A stretch of 64,000 nucleotides of DNA from Synechococcus sp. WH 7803 (GTDB lineage Bacteria; Cyanobacteriota; Cyanobacteriia; PCC-6307; Cyanobiaceae): NCBI GenBank assembly GCA_000063505.1, contig CT971583.1, forward strand, positions 186,001-250,000, written 5' to 3'. The notes beneath the pieces were generated by a model. The model made no database searches. It saw only the letters and a program-made list of their open reading frames with translations, and was not told where the DNA came from. Both the position numbers and the translations under genes were made by a program. Within the stretch, counting starts at the first letter, position 1, and each line of letters opens with the position of its first letter. Positions 10,281 through 20,173 of the stretch are shown here, one piece after another.

Positions 10281-10544
10281 ATGAGTGGTGAGCGCGTAGG
10301 TTTCCGCTTCAAGCACGCCGATGCGGTGGTCAAGCGCAATCCCCAAGGCCGTTCCCGCCGCGGCTGGGTGATGGAGCCGGTGGAGCAGACCACCAGCCGG
10401 GGCACCAAGATGCCCGCCTATCGGATTCGCTGGCGCGACAGTGAGCGCCCTGAGATTGTGCTGCAGCACATGCTGATCGCCGATCCCGACCCCACGCCTC
10501 CCCCCGAGAACGTGAGCCTTGAGCCCCCGGCACCCAAGGCCTGA
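10281..10544 (+). CDS. Conserved small protein of unknown function
   Basis: The 87-residue product begins MSGERVGFRFKHADAVVKRN and has a basic central stretch (NPQGRSRRGW). A short beta-rich fold is suggested by alternating PAYRIRWRD and EIVLQHMLI, and the tail is Pro/Glu-rich and probably disordered. I do not recognise a characterised family; the pattern resembles small cyanobacterial SH3-like proteins, but that is only an impression. An in-frame GTG at 10254 would add nine residues; ATG 10281 is preferred. It follows lysS by 79 bases and converges with the hercynine-operon gene on the other strand. Confidence 0.7.
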   Translation: MSGERVGFRFKHADAVVKRNPQGRSRRGWVMEPVEQTTSRGTKMPAYRIRWRDSERPEIVLQHMLIADPDPTPPPENVSLEPPAPKA

Positions 10545-10562
10545 TCGAGACAGCCTGATCAG

Positions 10563-10593
10563 GGCAAGGGCTGCGGTCAGTCGAGCCCTTGCC
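10563..10593. terminator. Hairpin between convergent genes, possibly a bidirectional terminator
   Basis: GGCAAGGGCT (10563-10572) pairs perfectly over 10 bp with AGCCCTTGCC (10584-10593) around an 11-base loop. It sits between the plus-strand small protein and the minus-strand hercynine-operon gene and covers the latter's stop codon. No T-run follows on either side, so the terminator role is inferred from position. Confidence 0.5.
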
Positions 10594-11062
10594 GGCGCCG
10601 CAGCTCCTCCAGTTCCTGTCTGGCTTCAAACAGGGCCCAGTCTTCATCCAGGCTGCGTCCTTGGTTTTGTTGGGTTGCCTGTTGGCGGAGATCGCTGATC
10701 TGCTGGTCGAGGCCTTGAAAAGCGCAGCCCAGCGTCTCCAGTTCACTCCAGAGATCCCGGCCCTGCTCCATCAGCGTTTGCACGTGATGGTCAGCCCGTT
10801 CGGCCAGATCCTCTGCCCCTGCCGCGCGGGCCTTGCGGCTGCGCTCACTCCAGGCCTGCACCTGTTCCGCCAGGGATAACAGCCGCCGGCGCAGGTCCTT
10901 GGCCTGACTCTGCATCTGATCGCGACGACGGTTCAGGTCCTGCTGGCGGTCTTGCAGATGCTGTTCGCGCAGCAAGCGATCCTGATCCGGGTTGGCCCGA
11001 AGAAAGGCATTGAGCCGATCCTCCAGGTTGCGTTCCAGCTGATCCAGCCAGGTCGGAGCCAT
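10577..11062 (-). CDS. Coiled-coil protein of the hercynine/ergothioneine operon
   Basis: The 161-residue protein is almost entirely charged heptad-like helix: DRQQDLNRRRDQMQSQAKDL, RRRLLSLAEQVQAWSERSRK, and ISDLRQQATQQNQ. It ends in ELEELRRRQGLD. No signal peptide or membrane segment is seen. Its ATG shares one base with the stop of the upstream small protein (TGATG), so translation is probably coupled. From memory, cyanobacterial annotation calls proteins in this position 'hercynine metabolism protein' purely by association; no activity is evident. It is the last gene of the minus-strand egt operon. Confidence 0.8.
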   Translation of the reverse strand: MAPTWLDQLERNLEDRLNAFLRANPDQDRLLREQHLQDRQQDLNRRRDQMQSQAKDLRRRLLSLAEQVQAWSERSRKARAAGAEDLAERADHHVQTLMEQGRDLWSELETLGCAFQGLDQQISDLRQQATQQNQGRSLDEDWALFEARQELEELRRRQGLD

Positions 11063-11310
11063 CAGTCCGCAGCCTCACTGACGGCTGCATCCGGAGCCCG
11101 TGTAATCAGCGGCGCTTCGATCTCCTCCTGCAGCGGGGTGATGGCCCCATCCCGCGAGCGCAGCAGCAGCTGGGTGAGCCGAGCCACCGACCCCTCCCCG
11201 AGCTCCAGACCACCGAGCCGTTCGAAGGCCTGCTGGTACACCGCCTCGAGCTCCTCCATCAGCGATTCCCGCTGCAACCGCACCGTGCGCCGTTGCTCTT
11301 CTCGACCCAT
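11062..11310 (-). CDS. Small protein of the hercynine/ergothioneine operon
   Basis: From ATG 11310 the product has 82 residues: MGREEQRRTVRLQRESLMEE, then a helical stretch with LEAVYQQAFERLGGL and SVARLTQLLLRSRDGA, and an Ala/Pro-rich tail. The frame extends further upstream but overlaps egtD antisense-free coding, so the shorter form, 26 bases after the egtD stop, is preferred. It matches what I recall as the 'hercynine metabolism small protein' of picocyanobacteria. Its role is unknown; size and coupling to the coiled-coil gene suggest the two proteins act together. Confidence 0.78.
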   Translation of the reverse strand: MGREEQRRTVRLQRESLMEELEAVYQQAFERLGGLELGEGSVARLTQLLLRSRDGAITPLQEEIEAPLITRAPDAAVSEAAD

Positions 11311-11336
11311 GGCGGTGTCCCACTTCACTGCTGGGC

Positions 11337-12308
11337 TCAGTCTGCCGCGTCCAGCCAGTGCAGGGAGAGATCGTCGGCCGGGTCGTGCCAGCGCTGCCGC
11401 CAACACCAGCCCGCTTCCGCGGCCAGATCGCGGGCCATGGCCGGGGTGTATTTCACGCTGTACTCGGTGACCAGCGGTTGGCCTGCTGCGAATTGCCAAC
11501 ACTCACCGGCGATCGACACCGACTGAGGCTCCTGGCTCACCAGGGCCATGCGCACCCGGTGCTCGGCGGCCTGCCAAAGCGCGTCGTAGTGGAACCGCTC
11601 GGGGTCGAACGTGGCCCCCAGTTCGCTGTTCAGCCGATGGAGCAGGTTGCGGGCAAAGGCGGCGGAGACGCCGGCGGCATCGTTGTAGGCGGCCTCGAGC
11701 CGTTCGGGTGTCTTGGGTTGATCCAGGCCAAGGAGCAGGGGCCCGCCATTGAGCAGCTGGCGGAAGCGCCGCAGCAGCGCAACCGCCTCCGGGCGGGTGA
11801 AATTGCCCAGGGAGCTTCCAGGAAAAAAGCCGATGCGGCGCTGGCCCTGCAGCAGAGGATGCTCCGGCAGAGCTGTCAGGGCGCTGTGATCGCAGCAGAT
11901 GCCGAGCATGGGCACGCTGGGGTGGCGCGTCTGCAGGTCGGCTGTGGCCTGGCGCAGATGGTCGGCGCTGATGTCGAGGGCCACATAGGCCGAGGGTTGG
12001 AGGGCGTTGAGCAGGGTGCCGACCTTGCGGGCACTGCCAGCGCCGAACTCCACGATCACCCCCGCGCCGAGGGCAGCGGCGATCTCGGCAGCCGAATGCT
12101 CCAGCAGCCCAATTTCCGTGCGCGTGAGGCTGTATTCGGGCTGCTCGCAGATCTGATCAAACAGGCGTGAGCCTTCCGCGTCGTACAGGAACCAAGCCGG
12201 GAGCTGGCGAGGCTCCTGCTGCAGGCCCTGGCGCACGAGCCGCAGCATGTCCGCCGCTGGCGGATGCAGGTCGATCAGTTCCGGTTTCGATGGCGTGAGC
12301 GTGGTCAT
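11337..12308 (-). CDS. egtD: L-histidine N-alpha-methyltransferase EgtD
   Basis: EgtD trimethylates histidine with three SAM molecules to give hercynine, the first ergothioneine step. From ATG 12308 it has 323 residues, the family length. The SAM-binding motif VIVEFGAGSARKVGTLL spans about residues 84-100, and family blocks YDAEGSRLFDQIC (42-54), FFPGSSLGNF and LLGLDQPKT follow. The start overlaps the egtB stop by 4 bases. It would supply hercynine to EgtB and release S-adenosylhomocysteine. Confidence 0.95.
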   Translation of the reverse strand: MTTLTPSKPELIDLHPPAADMLRLVRQGLQQEPRQLPAWFLYDAEGSRLFDQICEQPEYSLTRTEIGLLEHSAAEIAAALGAGVIVEFGAGSARKVGTLLNALQPSAYVALDISADHLRQATADLQTRHPSVPMLGICCDHSALTALPEHPLLQGQRRIGFFPGSSLGNFTRPEAVALLRRFRQLLNGGPLLLGLDQPKTPERLEAAYNDAAGVSAAFARNLLHRLNSELGATFDPERFHYDALWQAAEHRVRMALVSQEPQSVSIAGECWQFAAGQPLVTEYSVKYTPAMARDLAAEAGWCWRQRWHDPADDLSLHWLDAAD

Positions 12309-13516
12309 CGGGCCAGGCGCAGGCCGGCCGCCATCCAGCGACTGGCCGGTGGAAAGAAGTTGCGATAAGTGTCGCGGGAATGGCCCCTGGGTGTGAGCTG
12401 ACTGCTGCCCCGCAGCACGAACTGGGAGGTCATGAACTTGCCGTTGTATTCGCCTACCGCACCGCTGGCTGCCTGGAAGCCGGGGTACGGGCGGTAGGGG
12501 CTCGACGTCCACTGCCAGAGCTCACCATGGCTTTGCAGCAACTGCTCGCCGAAGGTGCGGCTGGCCAGTTCCCATTCCGCCTCGCTGGGAAGGCGAGCCC
12601 CGGCCCAGCGGGCGTAGGCATCCGCTTCAAACCAGCTGAGGTGGCGCACCGGTCTGTGCTCCGCCAGGGGGCAGCGTCCTCCCAGGGTGAACTCCCAACG
12701 CCAGGGTCCTTCGCCGGCGCGATCCCCGCGCCAGTAGCGGGGGGCCTGCCAACCCCGTTGGCAGCATTCCGCCCAGCCCTCACTCATCCAGAACTCGGGG
12801 CGTTGGTAGCCGCCTGCGTGGATGAACTGCAGATAGTCGCCGTTGGTCACGAGGCGATCGGCGATCTGGAACGGGTCGAGCCACACCCGGTGCCGGGGGG
12901 TTTCGTTGTCGAAGTGGAAGCTGGATCCGGCATGCCCCACCTCCACCAGGCCGCCCGGGCAGGCCAGCCAGCTGGTGTTGTGGTCATCGCTGCCGTTTGA
13001 TGCGGGCTCCCGCCAGTCCGCGCGGTAGGCCGGTTCGAGCGGTTGGCGGCTGAAGCCGTCGAGTAGATCCATCAGCATCAGCTCCTGATGCTGCTGCTCG
13101 TGCTGCAGCCCCAGCTCGACCAGCTCGAGCCAGGGGGCGTCGCCGCTGCTCTCCAGCAGGCGTTCGAGGGCCGCGTTCACCCGGCTCCGCCAGGCGCTCA
13201 CCTCCCGCATCGGCGGCCGGCTCAGCAGGCCGCGCTGGGGACGGGGTTGGCGGGGACCGACGGCTTCGTAATAGGAGTTGAACAGGTAGCTCCAGCGGGC
13301 GTCGGCCGGCTCGTAGTCCGGCTGGTAGGGCCGGAGCACAAACGTTTCAAAGAACCAGGTGGTGTGGGCCAGATGCCATTTGGGCGGGCTGGCATCGGCC
13401 ATGCCCTGAAGGTTGAGGTCTTCGGTGTCCAGCGGCTCGATCAGGGCTTCGCTGGCATGCCGCACGGCCATCAGCCGGTTCAGAAGCGTGCCGGAAGCCA
13501 TGGCGGTTGGGCGCAT
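12305..13516 (-). CDS. egtB: Hercynine sulfoxide synthase EgtB (nonheme iron)
   Basis: EgtB joins a thiol donor to hercynine using O2 and a mononuclear iron. From ATG 13516 it has 403 residues; ATG 13501 is an alternative. The N-terminal DinB-like domain has W-H48-L-A-H51 and the iron-binding HX3HXE motif at H139, H143 and E145 (LQHEQQHQELMLMD). The C-terminal formylglycine-generating-enzyme-like domain carries LPSEAEWELASR and ends with RGSSQLTPRGHSRDTYRNFF. No egtA, egtC or egtE is nearby, so the donor (cysteine or gamma-glutamylcysteine) and the C-S lyase are not settled here. First gene of the egt operon. Confidence 0.95.
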   Translation of the reverse strand: MRPTAMASGTLLNRLMAVRHASEALIEPLDTEDLNLQGMADASPPKWHLAHTTWFFETFVLRPYQPDYEPADARWSYLFNSYYEAVGPRQPRPQRGLLSRPPMREVSAWRSRVNAALERLLESSGDAPWLELVELGLQHEQQHQELMLMDLLDGFSRQPLEPAYRADWREPASNGSDDHNTSWLACPGGLVEVGHAGSSFHFDNETPRHRVWLDPFQIADRLVTNGDYLQFIHAGGYQRPEFWMSEGWAECCQRGWQAPRYWRGDRAGEGPWRWEFTLGGRCPLAEHRPVRHLSWFEADAYARWAGARLPSEAEWELASRTFGEQLLQSHGELWQWTSSPYRPYPGFQAASGAVGEYNGKFMTSQFVLRGSSQLTPRGHSRDTYRNFFPPASRWMAAGLRLAR

Positions 13517-13597
13517 CGGCGGTGACCTTAGGGGCTCCCCATCCCGGTGTCTGCAGGACACTGCCCCTACCATTCAGCCCACTACCGCCTCCACGTT

Positions 13598-15634
13598 GTG
13601 ATCGGCACCCTGCTGGCTGACCGGTACCGCCTGGATCGCTGCCTGTCTGCGGATCCAGATCATCCCCAGGGAACGCTCTGGTGTGCGGCCGATCAGATGG
13701 CCGCCAGTGCGCCAGTGGCGGTGCGTCAGCTCCGGGATGCCCAGGCTTCTGAGCGCATCCGTGGGTTGTGGCCGGCGATGCAGTCGGTGCTGCACCCCCA
13801 GATCCCCCGCTTCGGCGGCTTGCTCGAGGAGCAGGGCTGCCTCTGGCTGGTGCGCGAATGGCAGGAGGGCTCCAGCCTGCTGCAGATCCAGGCGCAGCGT
13901 CTGGAGCGGCAGCTGGTGTTCGGGCCAGGCGAAGTGTTGCTGCTGCTGCGCCAACTGCTGCCGCCCCTCGCTGTGCTGCACGGCCAGCAGCTGGTGCATG
14001 GTGATCTCAACCCCCGCAATCTGCTCCGGCGCGACCAGGACGGTCTGCCGGTGTTGATCGACTTCGGCTTGCTGCAGCGCAGCGGTGAGCAGCCGATCCC
14101 AGGGGCGTCGGCGGCCTATGCCCCCCGCGCCCAGGGGCGGCAGGAGCCCGCTGCGCCCTGGATGGATCTGCACGCCCTGGGGGTCACCGCCCTCACCCTG
14201 CTCAGCGGCCGTCCTCCTGAACAGCTGCTGGCGTCGGAGGCTGACGACTGGTTGCTGCCGGCGGATCTGGATCTGGAGTCGCCCTACCGCACGGTGCTGG
14301 AACGCCTGCTGTCGGAGCAGGGGGATCGGCGCTTTGCCACCGCCAGCGAGGCGCTCAAAGCGTTGCAGCGGGTCACCATGCCCGAGTCCACCGGCCCCCA
14401 GCCGCGGGCGGACCGCACCCTGGTGCTGGCGCCGGTGGTGGTCGCCGAACCCCAGGCGGCGCCTCCGTCGCCAGACCTGCCGCCTCTCGCTGCGGCTTCG
14501 GACGCGTCCGAGCGGCCCCGCCCCCGTGCGGAACAGCGTCAGCAGGCCGCCGAGGGCCGGCTTTGGCCGGTGGTGGGCGCCCTGTTGGTGTCTGCGCTGG
14601 TGGGTACGGCGATCGGATGGTTCCTGCTCAGTCGCGGCAAGCCCCCCGCCGGTGCGCCATCCACGGAGCGGGATGTGATCGGTCGCTCCCCTGCAGCCAG
14701 CCTTCCCCCCGCGGAGGTGGATCAACGCCAGCAACTGTTGAGCCGCCTGAGGGCCTTGCAAGTGGATCGCAGCTGGTTCCTTCAGCTGGTGGATGCCAGC
14801 CTGCTGGCTCGCTTCCCGGAACGCAATGGCCGCTTGCCCAGCGATTCCCTGGAGGATGCCCCGCTCCGGCGGGTCTGGAACGAGCTGGCGGAGGAATGGC
14901 TGGCCCGGGTGGAGCAGCTGCCGCCGATGCTGCGCGCCCGACTGGGCCGGCTCAAGGATGCCGACTGGCAGAAGCAGCGCCAGGCGCTGGTGCAGCAGGG
15001 GGTGAATGTGCGGGTGGTGGAGCAGTTGGTGAGTGCGTCGGCGCAGACGCTCCTGCCCGGTGTGGCCACCGGGGTGAAGCCGCCGGAACCGTTCCGGCAG
15101 CTGTGGTTCGCGGCCGCATTGCGCAGTCTGGAGGATGTGCGCATCGAAGCGGTGAAAGCCCGGGCAGGGGTGCCCACCGTGCTCTCGAGCCGGGTGTCTG
15201 CGGGCGGAGCGCGTTTGATTTCGATCAGCGTTCCCGCCGGCCGGCGCTTGGTACTGGGCATCAACGGCACACCGCTGATGCAGATGACGGTGTACGGCGC
15301 CGACGGGGAGGTGGCGGCGGATCGCGGACCCTTGCGGGTGGTGACCCTCACGGAAGACGCCGGATCGCCGGTGCAGGTGTTGGTCACCAATGACGGCGTG
15401 TCTTCCGGGTTGCTCACCTTGTCCTGCCGGGCGGATCTCCCGGAGCCCAAGCCCCTGCCTGCAGTGGATCCCGATCCCATCCCCGATCCGGCCACCGGGG
15501 CCGAGGGGCCCGTGGAAGCCTTGCCGGAGCCGCCGGGGCCGAAGCCGGCCGGGGTGGAGGAGCCACCGGCTGCGGAGGAGATCCCGTCAGGGGTGGATGA
15601 AGATGGGCAGCCGCCCGCCCCTGACACGAACTAG
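13598..15634 (+). CDS. Membrane-anchored serine/threonine kinase-like protein with altered lysine
   Basis: From GTG 13598 the protein has 678 residues. The N-terminal kinase-like domain (about 8-265) keeps the catalytic loop HGDLNPRN (134-141, D136, N141) and DFG (155-157). The glycine loop is not recognisable, and the usual VAIK lysine appears as Arg in APVAVRQL (R43). A Pro/Ala-rich linker follows, then one membrane helix (about 326-346, VVGALLVSALVGTAIGWFLL) and a C-terminal domain of about 330 residues, probably periplasmic, with a Pro/Glu-rich tail. It may be a pseudokinase or an atypical kinase. It is divergent from egtB (81 bases) and convergent with smpB. Confidence 0.8.
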   Translation: MIGTLLADRYRLDRCLSADPDHPQGTLWCAADQMAASAPVAVRQLRDAQASERIRGLWPAMQSVLHPQIPRFGGLLEEQGCLWLVREWQEGSSLLQIQAQRLERQLVFGPGEVLLLLRQLLPPLAVLHGQQLVHGDLNPRNLLRRDQDGLPVLIDFGLLQRSGEQPIPGASAAYAPRAQGRQEPAAPWMDLHALGVTALTLLSGRPPEQLLASEADDWLLPADLDLESPYRTVLERLLSEQGDRRFATASEALKALQRVTMPESTGPQPRADRTLVLAPVVVAEPQAAPPSPDLPPLAAASDASERPRPRAEQRQQAAEGRLWPVVGALLVSALVGTAIGWFLLSRGKPPAGAPSTERDVIGRSPAASLPPAEVDQRQQLLSRLRALQVDRSWFLQLVDASLLARFPERNGRLPSDSLEDAPLRRVWNELAEEWLARVEQLPPMLRARLGRLKDADWQKQRQALVQQGVNVRVVEQLVSASAQTLLPGVATGVKPPEPFRQLWFAAALRSLEDVRIEAVKARAGVPTVLSSRVSAGGARLISISVPAGRRLVLGINGTPLMQMTVYGADGEVAADRGPLRVVTLTEDAGSPVQVLVTNDGVSSGLLTLSCRADLPEPKPLPAVDPDPIPDPATGAEGPVEALPEPPGPKPAGVEEPPAAEEIPSGVDEDGQPPAPDTN

Positions 15635-15652
15635 TTTCGCTCTCGTGACGAA

Positions 15653-16150
15653 TCAGTAACGCGACAGTGCTGCACGCGTTTCTTTCTTGATCTGTTTGTC
15701 TTTTTCGGCGGCGCGCTTGTCGTGGAGTTTGCGCCCCTTGCCCAGTCCCAGGGTGAGTTTGATCCAGGAGCCCTGCAGGTGCAGGTTCAGGGGGATCAGC
15801 GTCAGTCCTTTCTGATCCAGCTGGCCGCGCAGTTTGTCGATCTCGCGCCGGTGCGCCAGCAGGCGCCGCACCCGCAGCGGGTCGTGGTTGAAGTAGCCGC
15901 TGGCATGGGTGTGGGGGGAGATGTGCACGTTGTGCAGCTGCAGCTCTCCGTTGCGGATCAGGCAAAACCCGTCGCGCAGGTTGGCCTGTCCGGCCCGGAT
16001 CGATTTCACCTCGGTGCCCACCAGTTCGATGCCGGTTTCCAGGGTTTCAAGGATGTCGTACTGATGCCGGGCCAGGCGGTTATCCGCCAGCAGCCGGTTG
16101 GCTGCGGCGCGCGCCGCAGCGGCACTCTTCTTGCCTCCTCCTTTGGCCAT
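15653..16150 (-). CDS. smpB: SsrA-binding protein SmpB
   Basis: SmpB binds tmRNA and brings it to stalled ribosomes for trans-translation. The 165-residue protein has the OB-fold core with [20 protein letters not shown] and NLRDGFCLI, and the basic C-terminal tail ([10 protein letters not shown], then [11 protein letters not shown]) that enters the mRNA channel. Its N-terminus is extended by a Lys/Ala-rich stretch ([18 protein letters not shown]). It converges with the kinase-like gene, 18 bases apart, and diverges from ruvB. Confidence 0.95.
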
Positions 16151-16214
16151 CCCCCTTCAGGCCTCTCAGCCGCTTGATTCCCCGACCCTATCCAGGGGTC
16201 GGTACCCTTCCATC

Positions 16215-17308
<1,094 letters not shown>

Positions 17309-17312
<4 letters not shown>

Positions 17313-18109
17313 CGGGATTACGCCACGGCTTGACTGTGCTGGTGCTGCTCACCCTGTTGATACTCCCTTGGCCAGTGATGGCAGCAGGCGACCCGCAGGC
17401 GAACGACCTGCCGCGCTTGTTTGAGCAGGCCTTGAGCCTGAGCCGCCAGGGCGACCCGCAGGCAGCGCTGCCTCTCTGGGATCAGGTGCTGGAGCTGGCG
17501 CCTCGCGATGCTGCCGCCTGGAGCAACCGCGGCAACATCCGCTTGATGTTGGGGGACCCCGAGGGGGCGATCGCCGATCAGACCCGCTCGATCGACCTGG
17601 CACCGGACGATGCCGATCCCCATCTCAATCGGGGCACCGCTGAGGAAGCCTTGCAGCGTTGGCCTGAGGCCGCGGCGGATTACGACTGGATCCTCCAGCG
17701 CGATCCCCTTGATGCTTCGGCGCTTTACAACCTGGGCAATGTGCGGGGGTCTGAAGGCGACTGGGCCGAAGCCCAGCGTTTGTATCGCCAGGCCGCCGAT
17801 GCCCGCCCGGGGTTTGCCATGGCCCGCTCCAGTGACGCCTTGGCCCTTTATCAGCTCGAGGATCTTGCCGAAGCTGAGCGTCAGCTGCGCAATCTGATCC
17901 GCCGCTATCCCCTGTTTGCTGATGCCCGCGCCGCCCTCAGTGCTTTGCTCTGGCGGCAGGGCTCCCGCGGTGAAGCCGAAAGCCATTGGGCGGCAGCGGC
18001 CGGATTGGATCCCAGCTACCGCGATTCGGCCTGGCTGGCCCAGGTGCGGCGCTGGCCGCCCACACCGATTGCCGATCTCGAGCGTTTTCTTGCCCTGGAG
18101 GTGTCATGA
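17309..18109 (+). CDS. Exported TPR-repeat protein
   Basis: The 266-residue protein starts at the ATG overlapping the ruvB stop. It has a signal peptide (hydrophobic [20 protein letters not shown], about residues 8-27). Tandem tetratricopeptide repeats follow: [60 protein letters not shown] and [20 protein letters not shown]. TPRs are scaffolds for protein contacts; a specific role is not visible. It probably acts in the periplasm or thylakoid lumen. Its stop overlaps the amidohydrolase start by 4 bases. Confidence 0.88.
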
Positions 18110-19278
18110 CCCCTACCCAGCCCTGGACCGAGCGCCTCGAGGCGATGCTGCCGGAGTTGATCGCGTTCCGCCGCCATCTGCATGCCCACCCTGAGCTCAG
18201 CGGCGAAGAACATCACACCGCCGCTTTGTTGGCCGGTGCCTTGCGGGAGGCCGGCTGGCGGGTGCGTGAGGGTGTCGGTCGCACTGGTGTGGTGGCGGAT
18301 CTCGGGCCGGAGCAGGGGCCCAAGCTGGGGTTGCGGGTGGACATGGACGCCCTGCCGGTGGAGGAGCGCACGGGCCTGCCGTACGCCTCCTTGCGCCAGG
18401 GGGTGATGCACGCCTGCGGCCACGACCTGCACAGCACCATCGGTCTGGGCGTCGCCCGGCTGCTGGCCGCTGAGCCCGAGCGGCCCGTGGGCCTGCGCCT
18501 GCTGTTCCAGCCCGCCGAAGAGCTGGCCCAAGGTGCCCGCTGGATGCGGGATGCCGGTGCCACCGACGGCCTCAACGGCTTGTTCGGTGTGCACGTGTTT
18601 CCGTCCCTGCCGGCGGGGAGCATTGGCGTGCGCAGCGGCAGCCTGACGGCCGCGGCGGGTGAATTGGAGATCGAAGTGATTGGCGAGGGCGGGCATGGCG
18701 CCCGTCCGCATCAATCGGTGGATGCGATCTGGATCGCGTCGCGGGTGGTGACCGGCTTGCAGGAAGCGATCAGCCGCCGGCTCGATGCCCTGCATCCGGT
18801 GGTGGTGAGTTTCGGGCGTATCGAAGGGGGGAAGGCCTTCAATGTGATCGCTGATCGGGTGCGTCTGCTGGGCACGGTGCGCTGTCTCTGCACGGATGTG
18901 CACGACCGTTTGCCCGCCTGGATCGAAGACACCGTGCAGGCCCTGTGCGCGGGTTTCGGTGCCACAGCCCGGGTGCACTACCGCTGCATCTCCCCTCCGG
19001 TGCACAACGACGCGGAGCTCACGGCTCTGCTGGAGCGCTGCGCCATCGAGCAGCTGGGGGCGACCCAGGTGATGCGGCTGGAGCAGCCCTCCCTGGGGGC
19101 TGAGGATTTTGCTGAGCTGCTCAAGGGTGTGCCCGGCACGATGTTCCGTTTGGGGGTGGCCGGGCCTGAGGGCTGCGCACCGCTGCACAACGGCCACTTT
19201 CTTCCTGATGAGGCCTGTTTGGCGGTGGGCATTCGGGTGCTGACGGCGGCGCTTCTGGCCTGGGAGCCTCCGGCATGA
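18106..19278 (+). CDS. M20-family amidohydrolase (N-acyl amino acid / hippurate hydrolase type)
   Basis: The 390-residue enzyme belongs to the M20D metallopeptidase group, which cleaves N-acylated amino acids. Metal-site motifs are intact: LRVDMDALPV, HACGHDLH (Cys/His ligands), PAEEL with the catalytic Glu, and HNGHFLPDE with the last His ligand. The dimerisation domain is inserted in the middle (GGHGARPHQSVDA). The substrate cannot be assigned. It is translationally coupled on both sides (4-base overlaps) inside the ruvB operon. A long open frame on the opposite strand is a shadow. Confidence 0.92.
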   Translation: MTPTQPWTERLEAMLPELIAFRRHLHAHPELSGEEHHTAALLAGALREAGWRVREGVGRTGVVADLGPEQGPKLGLRVDMDALPVEERTGLPYASLRQGVMHACGHDLHSTIGLGVARLLAAEPERPVGLRLLFQPAEELAQGARWMRDAGATDGLNGLFGVHVFPSLPAGSIGVRSGSLTAAAGELEIEVIGEGGHGARPHQSVDAIWIASRVVTGLQEAISRRLDALHPVVVSFGRIEGGKAFNVIADRVRLLGTVRCLCTDVHDRLPAWIEDTVQALCAGFGATARVHYRCISPPVHNDAELTALLERCAIEQLGATQVMRLEQPSLGAEDFAELLKGVPGTMFRLGVAGPEGCAPLHNGHFLPDEACLAVGIRVLTAALLAWEPPA

Positions 19279-19505
19279 ACCGGCCACCCCGCACCCGCCT
19301 GCATGTGCTGCTGTCCCTGGCCGCTCCTCTGCTGGTGTTGCTGGGTGTGGTGGCCCTGTTGCAACGGGAGGGTGCCGACAGGTTGCAGTCTCTCCCTGCC
19401 ATCCTTGTGGGTGCAGGCCTGATGGTCCATGCCGTGGTGGGCCGGCGGCGGCGGCGTCATCGGCTGTTGCTGGCCTTGCGTCGCAGTCGTTTCGAGGAGT
19501 CCTGA
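19275..19505 (+). CDS. Small membrane protein, probably DUF3188
   Basis: The 76-residue protein has two hydrophobic segments (LLSLAAPLLVLLGVVALL and SLPAILVGAGLMVHAVV) and a very basic end (GRRRRRHRLLLALRRSRFEE). It resembles the cyanobacterial DUF3188 group, from memory. Function is unknown. The ATG overlaps the amidohydrolase stop by 4 bases. Confidence 0.78.
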   Translation: MNRPPRTRLHVLLSLAAPLLVLLGVVALLQREGADRLQSLPAILVGAGLMVHAVVGRRRRRHRLLLALRRSRFEES

Positions 19506-19509
19506 GCCG

Positions 19510-20136
19510 ATGGCATCCAGCCCCCAGACCCCCCCAGGGGACGCGCCCGACCTCGATGTGCTCAGGGAGGCGATTGGCTCCGGGGATCCCACCCGGGCGA
19601 TGCCTGCTCTCACCCAGCTGCGCTTCTGCAGCGATGAGCAGGCGGTGCCCCTGCTGGTGCTGGGAACCCAGCAGCAGGCGTTTCTGGTGCGCTCTCTCAG
19701 TTGCAGTGGTTTGGGCTACAAACGCACCGAGCAGGGCTGGGCGGTGCTGGAGACGCTGCTCGGCAGCGATGAGGACGCCAACGTGAGAGCCGAGGCCGCC
19801 AATGCCCTGGTGAGCTACGGCGTGGAGCGGTCCTGGCCGTTGCTGCGTGCTGCGTTTGCAGCCGACGACGCCTGGCTGGTGCGCTGCAGCATCCTCTCCG
19901 GCCTGGCGGAGCAAGCGCAGATCAACCTGGCCTGGCTGTTGGAACTGGCCGAGATCGCCGTTGCCGATGGCGATGGCACGGTGCGGGTGAGCGGGGCTGA
20001 AATTCTCGGGCGGATCGTGCGCGAGTCGCAGGGTGGTCCCATTGGTGAGCGGGCCCGCGCCTTGCTCCAGCCCTTGCAACAAGACCAGGACCACCGGGTG
20101 GTGGCAGCGGCATTGAATGGTCTGCAGGGGGGGTGA
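19510..20136 (+). CDS. HEAT-repeat protein
   Basis: From ATG 19510 the protein has 208 residues made of alpha-helical HEAT-like repeats. Examples are AMPALTQLRFCSDEQAVPLL, EDANVRAEAANALVSYGVER and AAFAADDAWLVRCSILSGLA. This architecture is shared with phycobilin lyases (CpcE type) and NblB-like proteins in cyanobacteria, but also with general scaffolds, so no function is given. It begins 4 bases after the upstream stop and ends the ruvB-TPR-amidohydrolase operon. Confidence 0.85.
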   Translation: MASSPQTPPGDAPDLDVLREAIGSGDPTRAMPALTQLRFCSDEQAVPLLVLGTQQQAFLVRSLSCSGLGYKRTEQGWAVLETLLGSDEDANVRAEAANALVSYGVERSWPLLRAAFAADDAWLVRCSILSGLAEQAQINLAWLLELAEIAVADGDGTVRVSGAEILGRIVRESQGGPIGERARALLQPLQQDQDHRVVAAALNGLQGG

Positions 20137-20173
20137 CCCCCGCTCTGCCAAGCGCTTGCTACCTTTTGGAGAC

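Noticed and set aside
18016-20151. A 711-residue minus-strand open frame
   Set aside because: It is the shadow of the amidohydrolase and HEAT genes. It is rich in His, Gln and Arg with no domain, while the plus strand has intact motifs.
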